Of a DNA stretch of 64,000 nt, positions 33,466 to 42,519 are shown one piece after another (the first letter of the stretch is position 1; each line of letters opens with the position of its first letter). The notes beneath the pieces are model-generated. The model was not told where the DNA came from, did not search any database, and saw nothing but the letters and a program-made list of their open reading frames with translations. Position numbers and translations under genes: made by a program. Origin of the DNA: DATAUD01 sp036501665 (GTDB taxonomy: Bacteria > Verrucomicrobiota > Verrucomicrobiia > Limisphaerales > Palsa-1400); the NCBI GenBank assembly GCA_036501665.1, contig DASXZW010000108.1:149546-213545 (forward strand), in the 5' to 3' direction.

Positions 33466-34740
33466 TTATTCGGCTTCGATTGCGAAGATGTGGCCGTCGT
33501 TGTGCTCGGTCATGGTTAGGACATACAACTCGCCAGCAGAGTCTTCCGCGAAACTCACGATGTTTTTGGGTTGTTCCAGAACTGTGCCGTAATCGGTGAC
33601 TTTGCCTTCGTCATAGCGGAGGCCGAAAATTGTGCCGAGGCTGAAATCGGCGTAGAGATAAACGCCGTCGAGTGGCGGATACTTTGCGCCGCGATAGACG
33701 TAACCGCCGATGACGCAGACGCCGATGCCGTGTTTCGGGAATTGGGATTGAGGCAAAAGTTTTGGCGAGTGCGGGTATTCGATGATGGGTTCGATGAATT
33801 GCGCGCCGGGAGCCACGGGTTTGAAATGGTGCGCGCCTTCGCGGGCGTTCCAGCCGTAATTGCCGCCTTTGACGATCAAATCGACTTCCTCCCAAAGGTG
33901 CTCGCCGACGTCGCCGCCCCAAAGATCGCCCGTCTTGCGGTCCCAACTGAAGCGCCAGACGACGCGGAATCCCCAGGCGTACATTTCCTTGCGCGCGCCG
34001 GAGTTGCCCATGTCGATTTCGTCAACCCAGGGATTGTCGGAGGGAATGGCGTAGGGGAGTTCTTTTTTATCCTTGCCGGAGCCGGTGGCGGCACGGGAAT
34101 TGACGTCAATACGAAGGATCTTTGACAGGAGCGAGCCGGGGTTTTGTCCGCTGCCGTAAGGGTCGTTGTTGGAGCCGCCGTCGCCGAGCGAGATGTAGAG
34201 AAAGCCGTCCGGGCCGAAGCTCATCTGGCCGCCGATGTTGTTTTTGAACGGTTCGGGAATGTCAAAAAGAATTCGTTCGGAAGAGAGGTCGGCCTCGTCG
34301 GAATTGCTCGCGGATGTTTTGAATTCGCTGATGATGGTGCGGTTGGGGAAGGAGATGGCTTTGTTGGTGTTCGGTTGATTGTAAAGCGCGTAAAAGAGGC
34401 GGTTCGTCGCAAAACCGGGATGAAATGCAAGGCCGAGCAAACCGATGGCGGTGTTCGGGCCGTTCTCGATGAATGGCGAACGCTCCTTGATGTTCATGAA
34501 TTCCTTGGCATCGCTGCCGTCGCTTCCTTTTTGCAGGATGAGGACGCGGCCGGTTTCTTCGATTACGTAGAAGCGGTCGGCGTCGCCGGGAGCTTGGCAC
34601 ATCCAGACGGGGCGATCAAAGATTCGGCTCTTGAAGATTGGCTGGAGTTTGATTTTTGGAAGCGGCTGCGCGTGTGTTGCACTCGGGAGGATTGAAAGCA
34701 AACCCGCGAACAGTAGAGGGGACAAAAAACGTTTGGTCAT
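33466..34740 (-). CDS. Secreted PQQ-dependent sugar dehydrogenase (GSDH family)
   Basis: A 424-residue beta-propeller protein with a signal peptide (LLFAGLLSILPSATHA). GSDH-type landmarks are present: RPVWMCQAPGDADRFYVIEETGRVLIL at the start, IGLLGLAFHPGFATNRLFYALYN, MSFGPDGFLYISLGDGGSNNDPYG, SKILRIDVN, YAWGFRVVWRFSWDRKTGDLWGGDVG and PIIEYPHS. The family (soluble glucose/sorbosone dehydrogenase) oxidises sugars using PQQ in the periplasm. ATG 34740 starts the signal peptide; ATG 34746 and TTG 34770 are in frame upstream. Both flanks carry hairpin repeats. Confidence 0.87.
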   Translation of the reverse strand: MTKRFLSPLLFAGLLSILPSATHAQPLPKIKLQPIFKSRIFDRPVWMCQAPGDADRFYVIEETGRVLILQKGSDGSDAKEFMNIKERSPFIENGPNTAIGLLGLAFHPGFATNRLFYALYNQPNTNKAISFPNRTIISEFKTSASNSDEADLSSERILFDIPEPFKNNIGGQMSFGPDGFLYISLGDGGSNNDPYGSGQNPGSLLSKILRIDVNSRAATGSGKDKKELPYAIPSDNPWVDEIDMGNSGARKEMYAWGFRVVWRFSWDRKTGDLWGGDVGEHLWEEVDLIVKGGNYGWNAREGAHHFKPVAPGAQFIEPIIEYPHSPKLLPQSQFPKHGIGVCVIGGYVYRGAKYPPLDGVYLYADFSLGTIFGLRYDEGKVTDYGTVLEQPKNIVSFAEDSAGELYVLTMTEHNDGHIFAIEAE

Positions 34741-34880
34741 TGGCATCGTAATAGGTTTCGTTGGAAGCAAAGTCCAGTAAAGACTCAGGGTGGGGTTTTA
34801 ATATTCAAAAAGTTGCGGAAATGAATGTGGCAATGTTTCATTTCAAAATTGATGTCACTCCTGGATGATGAGTGGGCGAA

Positions 34881-34930
34881 ACCTCCTCTCCCCGGCCCTC
34901 TTCTCCACGCGCGCGTGGAAGAGAGGGAGT
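34881..34930 (+). repeat. CCTCTCCCCGGCCCTCT hairpin repeat, copy 3
   Basis: Arms CCCTCTTCTCCAC and GTGGAAGAGAGGG flank GCGCGC. Same orientation as copies at 31810 and 33294. It lies in the 361-bp non-coding gap 34741-35101 between divergent genes, so the promoters of both genes share this space with the repeats. Confidence 0.8.
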
Positions 34931-35005
34931 AAAATACGTTCTTTGGAAGTTACCGCGTCTGTGGTCTATTCAGGTGCGTCTCGGTGAGGGTCTGCCGGGT
35001 AGTCC

Positions 35006-35033
35006 GCGGGCGCCTCGGCGAGGCGTCCCTACC
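35006..35033 (+). repeat. Hairpin repeat with CCCTACC tail
   Basis: GGGCGCCTCGGCGAGGCGTCC plus CTACC, one base different from the consensus right half. The preceding ~30 bases (from 34974) look like a degenerate left half. It is followed after 68 bp by the GH51 start. Confidence 0.75.
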
Positions 35034-35101
35034 TCGAAGTTGTGATGCGTTTGCTTTGAGCAAAGACTTGGCTTCCTTTGGAGCGGCGGTAAAATGGGGG
35101 C

Positions 35102-36964
35102 GTGAAATTTCCCGCGAAGCACTTTTTCGCAACGATTGTCGTCGCAATCGGGATTTCTGCGGGTGCCTACGCGGCGGGGCCGGGCGCGGTTATTCGGGCT
35201 GAGGCGATTTCGGGCGGGCGAATCGAACCTACGTTGTTTGGGAATTTCATGGAATTGCTGGATGACGTGGTGCCGGGTTCGTGGGCGGAGTTGTTGAATG
35301 ACCGGTCTTTCGCGGGGGTGATTCAGACGGCGGACTGGGTTTATTACGATGGGTCGCATGATATTTGTGATCGGGAGTGGGACACAAATTCGACTTGGAC
35401 TTACGACGCGGAAAATCCTTTTAACGGAAAACGTTGCGCAAGAATTACTGCGGGGAACGAACCGGGGAGTCTCACTCAATCCGGGCTCTCGGCGCGGAAG
35501 GGGATGGAATATAACTTTTCCACTTATCTGCGCGGGGACAGTGGAGTCAAGGTAACGGCGATTCTCAAGGTTGCGCTGCCGACGGGGGAATGGTTGACGC
35601 TTGGGTCGGCGGAAATTCCACAGGCAACGAGAAATTGGGAGAAACGTTCGGTCAAGATGACTTCCATCGGGACGACGGACCTGGCAGTGTTTGAATTGCG
35701 CGCGGAAGGACAGGGAAAAGTTTGGGTGAACAAACTTTCACTGATGCCGGGGGACAACAGGAACGGCTGGCGGGCGGATGTTGTCGAGGCGATCAAGGAG
35801 ATTCGGCCCGGCATTCTTCGTTGGGGCGGGTCAACAATTGATCCGGGGCATTACCTCTGGAAGAAGGGGATCGGCGACCGCGATCAACGGACGCCGTGGC
35901 GCAATGAGAATTGGGGGCGGATTGATCCGAACGATGTGGGCATTGATGAGTTTTGCCAGTTTTGTGAGTTGGTCGAGGCCGCGCCGTTGATCTGTGTGAG
36001 CTTTGCCGACGGGCCGCAGAGCGCGCATGATCTTGTCGAGTATTGCAATGGCGGCGCGAACACGGAGTGGGGCGGCAAGCGGGCGGCGAACGGGCATCCG
36101 GCTCCTTACCATGTTCAGTATTGGGAAGTCGGCAATGAGATCAATTCCAACGACGCGGGTTATTTGGATCAATTTCCGGCGTTCATCAAAGCGATTCGGT
36201 CTGCGGAGGCGGACGCAAAAATTCTTACGTGCGATCCGTCGCAAAAGTTGCTCGACGGCGTGGGGCGCGATGTTGATTTTGTTTGTCCGCATCACTACAC
36301 AACTGATTTGGCCGAGTGCCAGTTGGATTTTGATCGCATTTTTAAAATGATTGACCAAACGCCTGGCTGCTCGCACATCAAGGTGGGCGTGACCGAATGG
36401 AACATCGACGCGGGAGCTTGGGGCCTCGGGCGCGCGAGGCAATCGACGCTGTTCGCGGGAATCGAGAACGCGCGTTACATGAACCTGATGATGCGGCGCT
36501 CGGACAAAATCAAAATCGCCAATCGCTCGAACCTTGCGAACAGTTACTGTGGCGCGACGATTCTCACGGCGGCATCGGGCGCGGGCGTTCTTCGGCAGCC
36601 GAGCCATTACGTGATGAAGCTTTATTCGCTACACGCGAAACCGGTGCCGTTGCGAATTTCGCAGTATGACGGGCGGATTGATCTTTTTGCGTGCGGTTCG
36701 GATGACAAAAAATCTTTTGTCATATTCGCGGTGAATCCAACGAAAGACGAAATTGAGTTTGCTCCGGGGTTTGCGGGATTTGAAACGAACCCCCGAGTTG
36801 TCTCGGCCAGCGCTGTTTCTGATGTTTTGCGGCGACACCAGCCTGATGTGGAAAATCATTGGAATGAACCGGAGCGGGTTAAAATTGTCGAATTACCAAC
36901 GGCGGGCGGCGCAATAATGCTGCCGGCGTTTTCGGCGGCGGCAATTGAGTGTGTGGCGAATTAG
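35102..36964 (+). CDS. Secreted alpha-L-arabinofuranosidase (GH51-like)
   Basis: A 620-residue retaining glycosidase with a signal peptide (1-24, ending AYA). The catalytic acid/base is E346 in YWEVGNEIN and the nucleophile E432 in GVTEWNIDAG. A carbohydrate-binding-like jelly roll (~95-215) precedes the TIM barrel, which starts around GILRWGGSTIDPGHYLWKKGIGD. The C-terminal beta-sandwich follows ~510. It releases arabinose from arabinan or arabinoxylan side chains. The start is GTG 35102, chosen because it begins the signal peptide; GGGGG lies just upstream. Secreted location fits the nearby GH140-like gene. Confidence 0.9.
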   Translation: MKFPAKHFFATIVVAIGISAGAYAAGPGAVIRAEAISGGRIEPTLFGNFMELLDDVVPGSWAELLNDRSFAGVIQTADWVYYDGSHDICDREWDTNSTWTYDAENPFNGKRCARITAGNEPGSLTQSGLSARKGMEYNFSTYLRGDSGVKVTAILKVALPTGEWLTLGSAEIPQATRNWEKRSVKMTSIGTTDLAVFELRAEGQGKVWVNKLSLMPGDNRNGWRADVVEAIKEIRPGILRWGGSTIDPGHYLWKKGIGDRDQRTPWRNENWGRIDPNDVGIDEFCQFCELVEAAPLICVSFADGPQSAHDLVEYCNGGANTEWGGKRAANGHPAPYHVQYWEVGNEINSNDAGYLDQFPAFIKAIRSAEADAKILTCDPSQKLLDGVGRDVDFVCPHHYTTDLAECQLDFDRIFKMIDQTPGCSHIKVGVTEWNIDAGAWGLGRARQSTLFAGIENARYMNLMMRRSDKIKIANRSNLANSYCGATILTAASGAGVLRQPSHYVMKLYSLHAKPVPLRISQYDGRIDLFACGSDDKKSFVIFAVNPTKDEIEFAPGFAGFETNPRVVSASAVSDVLRRHQPDVENHWNEPERVKIVELPTAGGAIMLPAFSAAAIECVAN

Positions 36965-37059
36965 AGATGGGCAATTGCATCTAACATTGTGTAAGAAATT
37001 GTAAATTAACGCTTTTGTTTTGCAGTTGACTGGCGAAGGCGGCCTGTTTGATTGTTTGC

Positions 37060-37085
37060 GGACGCCTCGGCGAGGCGTCCCTACC
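37060..37085 (+). repeat. Hairpin repeat with CCCTACC tail
   Basis: Palindrome GGACGCCTCGGCGAGGCGTCC plus CTACC, preceded by TTTGC, exactly as at 30876-30906. It lies between the GH51 gene and the large modular protein gene. Confidence 0.85.
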
Positions 37086-37162
37086 TTCAAGGACTGCCTT
37101 GCTTACTTGAGTAATGAATATTGATTTTATGTCGCCGTCAAAGGACGATGTTCAGAGACCAG

Positions 37163-40100
37163 ATGATGAAAAATAGACTAATCCCTGCTGTAATAGCGCT
37201 TCTTTGCGCAACCGTCGGACGCGGCCAGCAAAATCCCGCGCCGGAACTTAAACCCAACGACCACATTGCGTTGATCGGCAGCTCCATCGCCGACCGCTTT
37301 CAGCATTCCGGCTGGCTGGAAACATATTTTTACAGTCGTTATCCAGACTACGATTTGGTGGTGCGCGATCTGGCGATGCCCGGCGACGAAGTGGCGTTGC
37401 GCCGGCGTCCGGCCGGTTTCGGAACGCCGGACGATTGGCTGACGAAGGTGCAGGCGGATGTGATCTTTGCCTTCTTCGGCTTTAATGAATCGTTCCAAGG
37501 GCCGTTGGGCGTGGAAAAGTTCAAGGCCGACCTGGATTCCTGGATCAAGGACACCCAGGGGAAAAATTACTCCGGCAAGGGGCATCCGCGCATCGTGCTT
37601 TTTTCTCCCGCGGCGTGCGAACGGAACCAGGACATGAATTTTCCCGATCCGAAACACGACAACGAAAATATTCGTCTTTACACGACGGCGATGGCGGAAG
37701 TGGCGCGGCGGGACGGGGTGCCGTTTGTTGATTTGTTCACGCCGTCGCAACAAATGTTCGCGGCCGCCGCAAAGAAACGGCAATCGCTGACGGTCAACGG
37801 GCTTTTTCTTACCGATGAGGGCGACCAATTGCTGGCGCGAGCGATCATGCAGGCGTTTGGCAGGTCGTCGGTTGTCGGGAAGCCTGAAGTCAGCGGGCTG
37901 GCCGAGGAACAACTTCGCGCGGCGGTCAATGAGAAGGATTACCAGTGGGAACAACGGTATCGCACCATCGACGGCAACAACGTTTATGGCGGGCGTTCGG
38001 ATCTGGCCTACGCGCCGAAAAAGAACATGATTACTGATCGCACGCCGCCTCAGCCGTTCATTTCAAATTTCAAGGTCATGCAGGAGGAAATGGCCCAGCG
38101 CGATACCTTGACCGCAAACCGGGACAAGCGCATCTGGTCATTGGCGAAAGGGAGCGACATTCCAGTCGATGACTCGAATCTTCCCGGGGTGACACAGGTG
38201 CCCACCGACACTCCAGGACAGAACGCGGACGGTTCGTTTGTCTATCTCGGGGGGGAGGAGGCGATCGGCAAAATGACTGTGCATTCACACATGAAAGTGA
38301 ATCTTTTTGCGAGCGAGGAACAGTTTCCGGAACTGGTAAGCCCGGTTCAAATGGCCTGGGATACCAAGGGGCGTTTGTGGGTTGCGGCGTGGAAAAATTA
38401 TCCGGAACGCACGCCGACGAGCAAGGTGGGCGACAGCATCCTGATTTTTGAAGACACCAAAGGGACGGGCAAAGCCGACAAAGTCACGCATTTCATGGAT
38501 GACTTGAACGCTCCGACTGGTTTTCAATTTTACAAGAATGGCGTGCTGTTGATGGAAGCGCCGGATTTGTGGTATGTGCCGGAAGTTGACGGCAAAGGAG
38601 GGCCGATTGAGCGCGTCGTCATGGGAATGGCTTCGGGGGATTCGCATCACACTGCCAATTCACTCTGCCTCGACCCGGGCGGCGCGGTTTACCTCAGCGA
38701 CGGCGTCTTCCACCGCACGGACGTTGAAACGATGATGGGGCCGGTGCGCAATACGGACGGCGCGATCTACCGATTTGAACCGCGCACGGGGAGTTTTGAA
38801 ACGTACGTTTCCTATGGTTTCGCAAACCCGCACGGACGCCTTTTCGATTACTGGGGGAATGATCTTATCACGGACGCCACCGGCAATGAGAATTTCTTTG
38901 GGCCGGGGTTCAGCGGACATATTGATTATCCGCAGAAGCACGAGCAAATGGAGCAATTCTGGGCCCGCCCGTCGCGTCCGTGCGCGGGGACGGGGATGAT
39001 CAGCAGCCGGCATTTTCCGGAGGAATTCCAAGGCGACTTTTTGAACTGCAATGTCATCGGCTTTCAGGGCATTTACCTTGTCAAGATGAGCCAGAGCGGG
39101 TCCGGGCAGAAGGGTGAATTGCTGGAGAGCCTGGTCAGTTCGTCGGACTCGAATTTTCGCCCGGTGGCTGTCAACATTGGCCCGGATGGCGCGATTTATT
39201 TCGCCGACTGGCACAAGCCGCTCATCGGCCATATGCAGCATCACCTGCGCGACCCGAATCGTGAGCAGGATCACGGGCGCATTTACCGGATCACTTACGA
39301 AGACCGCCCGCTTTTGAAGCAGCCAACGATCGACGGCGCGAGCATTCCGGCTTTGCTAGAATTGCTGAAAGAGCCGGAAAATCGGACGCGCGAACTGGCG
39401 AAGATCGAGCTGGGCAAACATCCGACGGCCAAAGTCCTCGATGCTGTCAACAAGTGGGTTAAGACCCTTGATGCGAAGTCGCCCACGCACGAGCATGATT
39501 TGCTGGAGGCGCTTTGGGTTTATGACTGGAACAATGTTGTCAACGAGAATCTTTTGCAGCGGCTGCTCCATTCTCCCGCGTGGGAAGCGCGCGCCGCCGC
39601 GGGGCGGGTGCTTTGTTATTGGCGCGACCGTGTGCCGGATGCGCTGGACCTTTTCAAGGCGCTTGCGGACGACGCCAACCCACGGGTGCGGCTTGAGGCG
39701 GTTCGCGGCGCGAGCTTTTTCCGCACGGCGGAGGCGGCAAACGTCGCTTTGACGATCCTCAAACACGAGACGGATTACTATTTGAATTACATGCTGAGCG
39801 AAACGATGCGGCAGCTTAAACCGTGGGTGTTGAAGGCGTTCGAAAACCGCGAGCCGATTGCCGCCGATAATCCCGCCGGGCTGAATTACCTGATGAATAG
39901 TTTTGACAGCGCTGAGTTGTTGAAGCTGCCGGGAACGGCGCCGACGTTGACCGCTTTGGTCGAGCGCCGGGATGCGACGGATTCTGAGCGGTTGAACGCG
40001 TTGAGCGAGCTTGCCAAGAAAACGGGCACCAGCCGAGTGGCGCAATTGTTCAGCCTGTTCGGCGCGAACCTGGATTCGGACGAAGGCGCGCAGGCGAGTT

Positions 40101-41212
40101 TTGCGCATTTGCTGACTTGGCAGCCGCGAGATCAACTGGAGAAGGAACGCTCGCGGCTGTCGTCGCTCGCGATGAGCGCGAAGTCGCCGGATGTCCGCCA
40201 GGCGGCGTGGGCGGCGATGGCGATGGGTGACAATTCGTTTGACAAGGTTTGGAGCGAAGCGGCGCAATCACCGGCGGCGTTCGCGGACATGGTGAGCGGC
40301 ATTCCGTTTCTGAATGATTCGGACCTGCGCGCGAAACCGTATGCGCGAGTTTTGCCATTGTTGACACATCCGCTGCCGCAACCGGAAAATGCCTCGTGGC
40401 AATTAAGCGGGGACAACGAACGCGAGATTCGGCGGGCGGCGATTCGCGCCCTTGCGACGATGAATCACGATCCTGCATCCATCTTTAATGCGCTCGCGGC
40501 GTTGATTTCGCGCGGGGAGGAAGTTCCTGATGCGGCGCAGGCGTTGCGCGTGTTGCCGACTTCCGTGTGGCCCAAGGCTCGCGAGGCTTCTTCGGAAGCT
40601 GCGCTTGGGCTTGTGGCGTGGGCGAAGACGGTTCCGGTGAGCGACCGGACTAGTCAAGACTATATCGAGACGGTGCAACTGGCGAATGATCTTGCGGCGT
40701 CCTTGCCCGCGCCGCCTTCAGCGGGTTTTCAGAGCGACTTGCACGCACTGCGCGTTCCGGTTTTTGTGATCCGGACGGTTCGCGAGCAGATGCGTTATGA
40801 CACGCCCCGGCTTGTTGTGGAGGCGGGGCAGCCGTTTGAAATTCGATTTGAGAACGTCGATTTCATGCCGCACAACCTGGTCATTGTGAAGCCCGGGATG
40901 CGGGAAAAAATTGGCCTGGCTTCTGCGAAGATGAAGCCGGACCAGTTGGACGGGCAGGGGCGGGCGTTCATTCCGCGAAGCCGGGATATTCTTGGAGCGA
41001 CGGCGTTGATTGAGCCGCGGCACAAGACTTCGCTGAAAATTACCGCGCCGACGGAGGAGGGGAATTACGAGTATTTCTGCACTTACCCGGGGCATTACTT
41101 GATTATGTGGGGGCAACTTGTTGTGACCCGTAATGTGGATGGTTATTTGCATGATCACCCGCAGGCGACGGTGCCTACGCCAGCGGCGAAGGCGGACACG
41201 AAGTACGAGTAG
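37163..41212 (+). CDS. Large secreted protein: SGNH hydrolase, sugar dehydrogenase propeller, HEAT, cupredoxin
   Basis: A 1350-residue secreted fusion. The signal peptide is MMKNRLIPAVIALLCATVGRG. Residues ~25-250 are an SGNH/GDSL-type hydrolase (IALIGSSIADRF, LTDEGDQLLARAIM). Residues ~370-715 are a PVC-type membrane-bound dehydrogenase propeller (VQMAWDTKGRLWVAAWKNYP, GFANPHGRLFDYWGNDLITD, NIGPDGAIYFADWHKPLIGHMQHH). HEAT-like repeats run ~715-1180. A type-1 copper cupredoxin ends the protein: His in FMPHNLV (~1236), Cys and His in FCTYPGH, Met in IMWGQL. No CxxCH heme motif is present. ATG 37148 or TTG 37121 are in-frame alternatives. Confidence 0.88.
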   Translation: MMKNRLIPAVIALLCATVGRGQQNPAPELKPNDHIALIGSSIADRFQHSGWLETYFYSRYPDYDLVVRDLAMPGDEVALRRRPAGFGTPDDWLTKVQADVIFAFFGFNESFQGPLGVEKFKADLDSWIKDTQGKNYSGKGHPRIVLFSPAACERNQDMNFPDPKHDNENIRLYTTAMAEVARRDGVPFVDLFTPSQQMFAAAAKKRQSLTVNGLFLTDEGDQLLARAIMQAFGRSSVVGKPEVSGLAEEQLRAAVNEKDYQWEQRYRTIDGNNVYGGRSDLAYAPKKNMITDRTPPQPFISNFKVMQEEMAQRDTLTANRDKRIWSLAKGSDIPVDDSNLPGVTQVPTDTPGQNADGSFVYLGGEEAIGKMTVHSHMKVNLFASEEQFPELVSPVQMAWDTKGRLWVAAWKNYPERTPTSKVGDSILIFEDTKGTGKADKVTHFMDDLNAPTGFQFYKNGVLLMEAPDLWYVPEVDGKGGPIERVVMGMASGDSHHTANSLCLDPGGAVYLSDGVFHRTDVETMMGPVRNTDGAIYRFEPRTGSFETYVSYGFANPHGRLFDYWGNDLITDATGNENFFGPGFSGHIDYPQKHEQMEQFWARPSRPCAGTGMISSRHFPEEFQGDFLNCNVIGFQGIYLVKMSQSGSGQKGELLESLVSSSDSNFRPVAVNIGPDGAIYFADWHKPLIGHMQHHLRDPNREQDHGRIYRITYEDRPLLKQPTIDGASIPALLELLKEPENRTRELAKIELGKHPTAKVLDAVNKWVKTLDAKSPTHEHDLLEALWVYDWNNVVNENLLQRLLHSPAWEARAAAGRVLCYWRDRVPDALDLFKALADDANPRVRLEAVRGASFFRTAEAANVALTILKHETDYYLNYMLSETMRQLKPWVLKAFENREPIAADNPAGLNYLMNSFDSAELLKLPGTAPTLTALVERRDATDSERLNALSELAKKTGTSRVAQLFSLFGANLDSDEGAQASFAHLLTWQPRDQLEKERSRLSSLAMSAKSPDVRQAAWAAMAMGDNSFDKVWSEAAQSPAAFADMVSGIPFLNDSDLRAKPYARVLPLLTHPLPQPENASWQLSGDNEREIRRAAIRALATMNHDPASIFNALAALISRGEEVPDAAQALRVLPTSVWPKAREASSEAALGLVAWAKTVPVSDRTSQDYIETVQLANDLAASLPAPPSAGFQSDLHALRVPVFVIRTVREQMRYDTPRLVVEAGQPFEIRFENVDFMPHNLVIVKPGMREKIGLASAKMKPDQLDGQGRAFIPRSRDILGATALIEPRHKTSLKITAPTEEGNYEYFCTYPGHYLIMWGQLVVTRNVDGYLHDHPQATVPTPAAKADTKYE

Positions 41213-41230
41213 AATCTTGGGATAAAAAGC

Positions 41231-41307
41231 TCGCGCAGAGACGCGGAGGCCGCAGAGGAAGAAGACTCTAAAATTAATTTCTCTGCGTTCTCTGCGGCTC
41301 TGCGCGA
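41231..41307. repeat. Inverted repeat of CGCAGAG units
   Basis: TCGCGCAGAG...CCGCAGAG at the left and CTCTGCGG-CTCTGCGCGA at the right pair perfectly in two blocks around a central AAAATTAATTT. It lies after the 1350-residue protein gene and may form its terminator. The palindrome is a separate family from the CTACC elements. Confidence 0.78.
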
Positions 41308-41362
41308 AGTCATTTCCGGGTTGGAGACAGTCTTCGAATAAGCCGCAGTCAGACTTGGTCAC

Positions 41363-41387
41363 GGCGGCGCGGCAACGCCGCCCTACC
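41363..41387 (+). repeat. GGCGGCG hairpin with CCCTACC tail
   Basis: GGCGGCG-CGGCAA-CGCCGCC followed by CTACC. The stem is perfect. Same variant as 33438-33462, located 3' of the second ThuA gene. Confidence 0.78.
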
Positions 41388-41407
41388 GGGAATTGTCAAA
41401 TATTGGG

Positions 41408-42433
41408 TTAGTGGGAGGTGTCGAATTTCAGGTCGTCGGGTTTGACGCCTTTTTTGCCTCCTTTGAAGCCGAAGTAGGTCGGGTTGTAGTCGCCGACGTA
41501 ATCGACATTCGCCATCGCGGGGGCTTTGTCTTCCATGTTCATTGTCCAATAACACGCGTTGACGAACAGCCGGCGAAGGCCTTCGTTTTTCAGATCGACG
41601 GCTGATCCGGCGGTGGTGGCGACGATCCTGGATACCTTGCCCGATTCGCTTGTGTAATTCCGCGCCCAAACAAGGGGCTGGAGAGGATTGTTTTTCTCGC
41701 CTTCAACTGGCGGATCATCGTGGCTCATGCCGGAAAGCACCTGGCCCCACACGAGCACTGTTGCGTCAGAGGGGAGGTGCGACACTGTGTAAACATCCGT
41801 TGGCCACCAGAGATCGGAAACTCCGCGGAGGATCGGATTGTCCTTCGCCGCGTCGTTGATGATGCCGCGCGTGCTTTCCTTCCCGTGTTCGCCGTGATGG
41901 CTGACCCAGGTATCGCCGAGCACCTGGCGACCGAAACCGCCCAGCCACGCCGTGCTGTTCCAATCGTATTTGGCGTATGGGCTGGTTTTGTTGCGTTGAT
42001 AGGAAAAGGAGTGGGTGGCGGTGCGAAGGCCGATGATCGGCTTGCCGGCGTTCAGGTAATCGACGAAATGTTTCATCTTGTCATCCGGCCATTCGCGAAA
42101 GCGGAGCAGCATGACGCAAAGATCGGCGGAATCGAGCGCTTCGAGGCCCGGTTCGTTCGTCTGGCAATCGGGATCAATGCTGCCCGCGGGGTTGATGCTA
42201 AAAAGGACGGTGCAATTGAAGCCGTGACGCTTTGCGAGAATTTTCGCAAGCATCGGAAGCCCTTCCTCCGAGCGATATTCTTCGTCGCCGGTGAGAAACA
42301 CAACATGTTTGCCGCCGCCGGGGCCGGGTGCGGCTTCGTAGGTAACGGTGTCGGCGGCGCGCGAGGCTGGCGTCGAACACAGCAGGCAGCAAACGAGGGC
42401 GGGAATTCCAAAAGCAAATTTTCGCAGTGACAT
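41408..42433 (-). CDS. Secreted ThuA-like domain protein (second copy)
   Basis: A 341-residue protein with a signal peptide (1-26, ending SRAA). ThuA features are KHVVFLTGDEEYRSEEGLPMLAKIL, DLCVMLLRFREWPDDKMKHFVDYLNAGKPIIGLRTATHSF and the late VWARNYTSESGKVSRIVATTAGSAVDL. NACYWTMNMEDKAP near the end is typical for planctomycete/verrucomicrobial members. It is longer than, and not a recent duplicate of, the ThuA gene at 30962-31750. Its start lies 87 bp from the divergent efflux operon. Confidence 0.87.
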   Translation of the reverse strand: MSLRKFAFGIPALVCCLLCSTPASRAADTVTYEAAPGPGGGKHVVFLTGDEEYRSEEGLPMLAKILAKRHGFNCTVLFSINPAGSIDPDCQTNEPGLEALDSADLCVMLLRFREWPDDKMKHFVDYLNAGKPIIGLRTATHSFSYQRNKTSPYAKYDWNSTAWLGGFGRQVLGDTWVSHHGEHGKESTRGIINDAAKDNPILRGVSDLWWPTDVYTVSHLPSDATVLVWGQVLSGMSHDDPPVEGEKNNPLQPLVWARNYTSESGKVSRIVATTAGSAVDLKNEGLRRLFVNACYWTMNMEDKAPAMANVDYVGDYNPTYFGFKGGKKGVKPDDLKFDTSH

Positions 42434-42519
42434 GGCTTTTGTTTACCGCAACCGTCATCGCTCGACAACGCCTAAGATGGCTGGCGTCCCGTTTGTTGTT
42501 TGAGTATGGTGGAGTTTTT

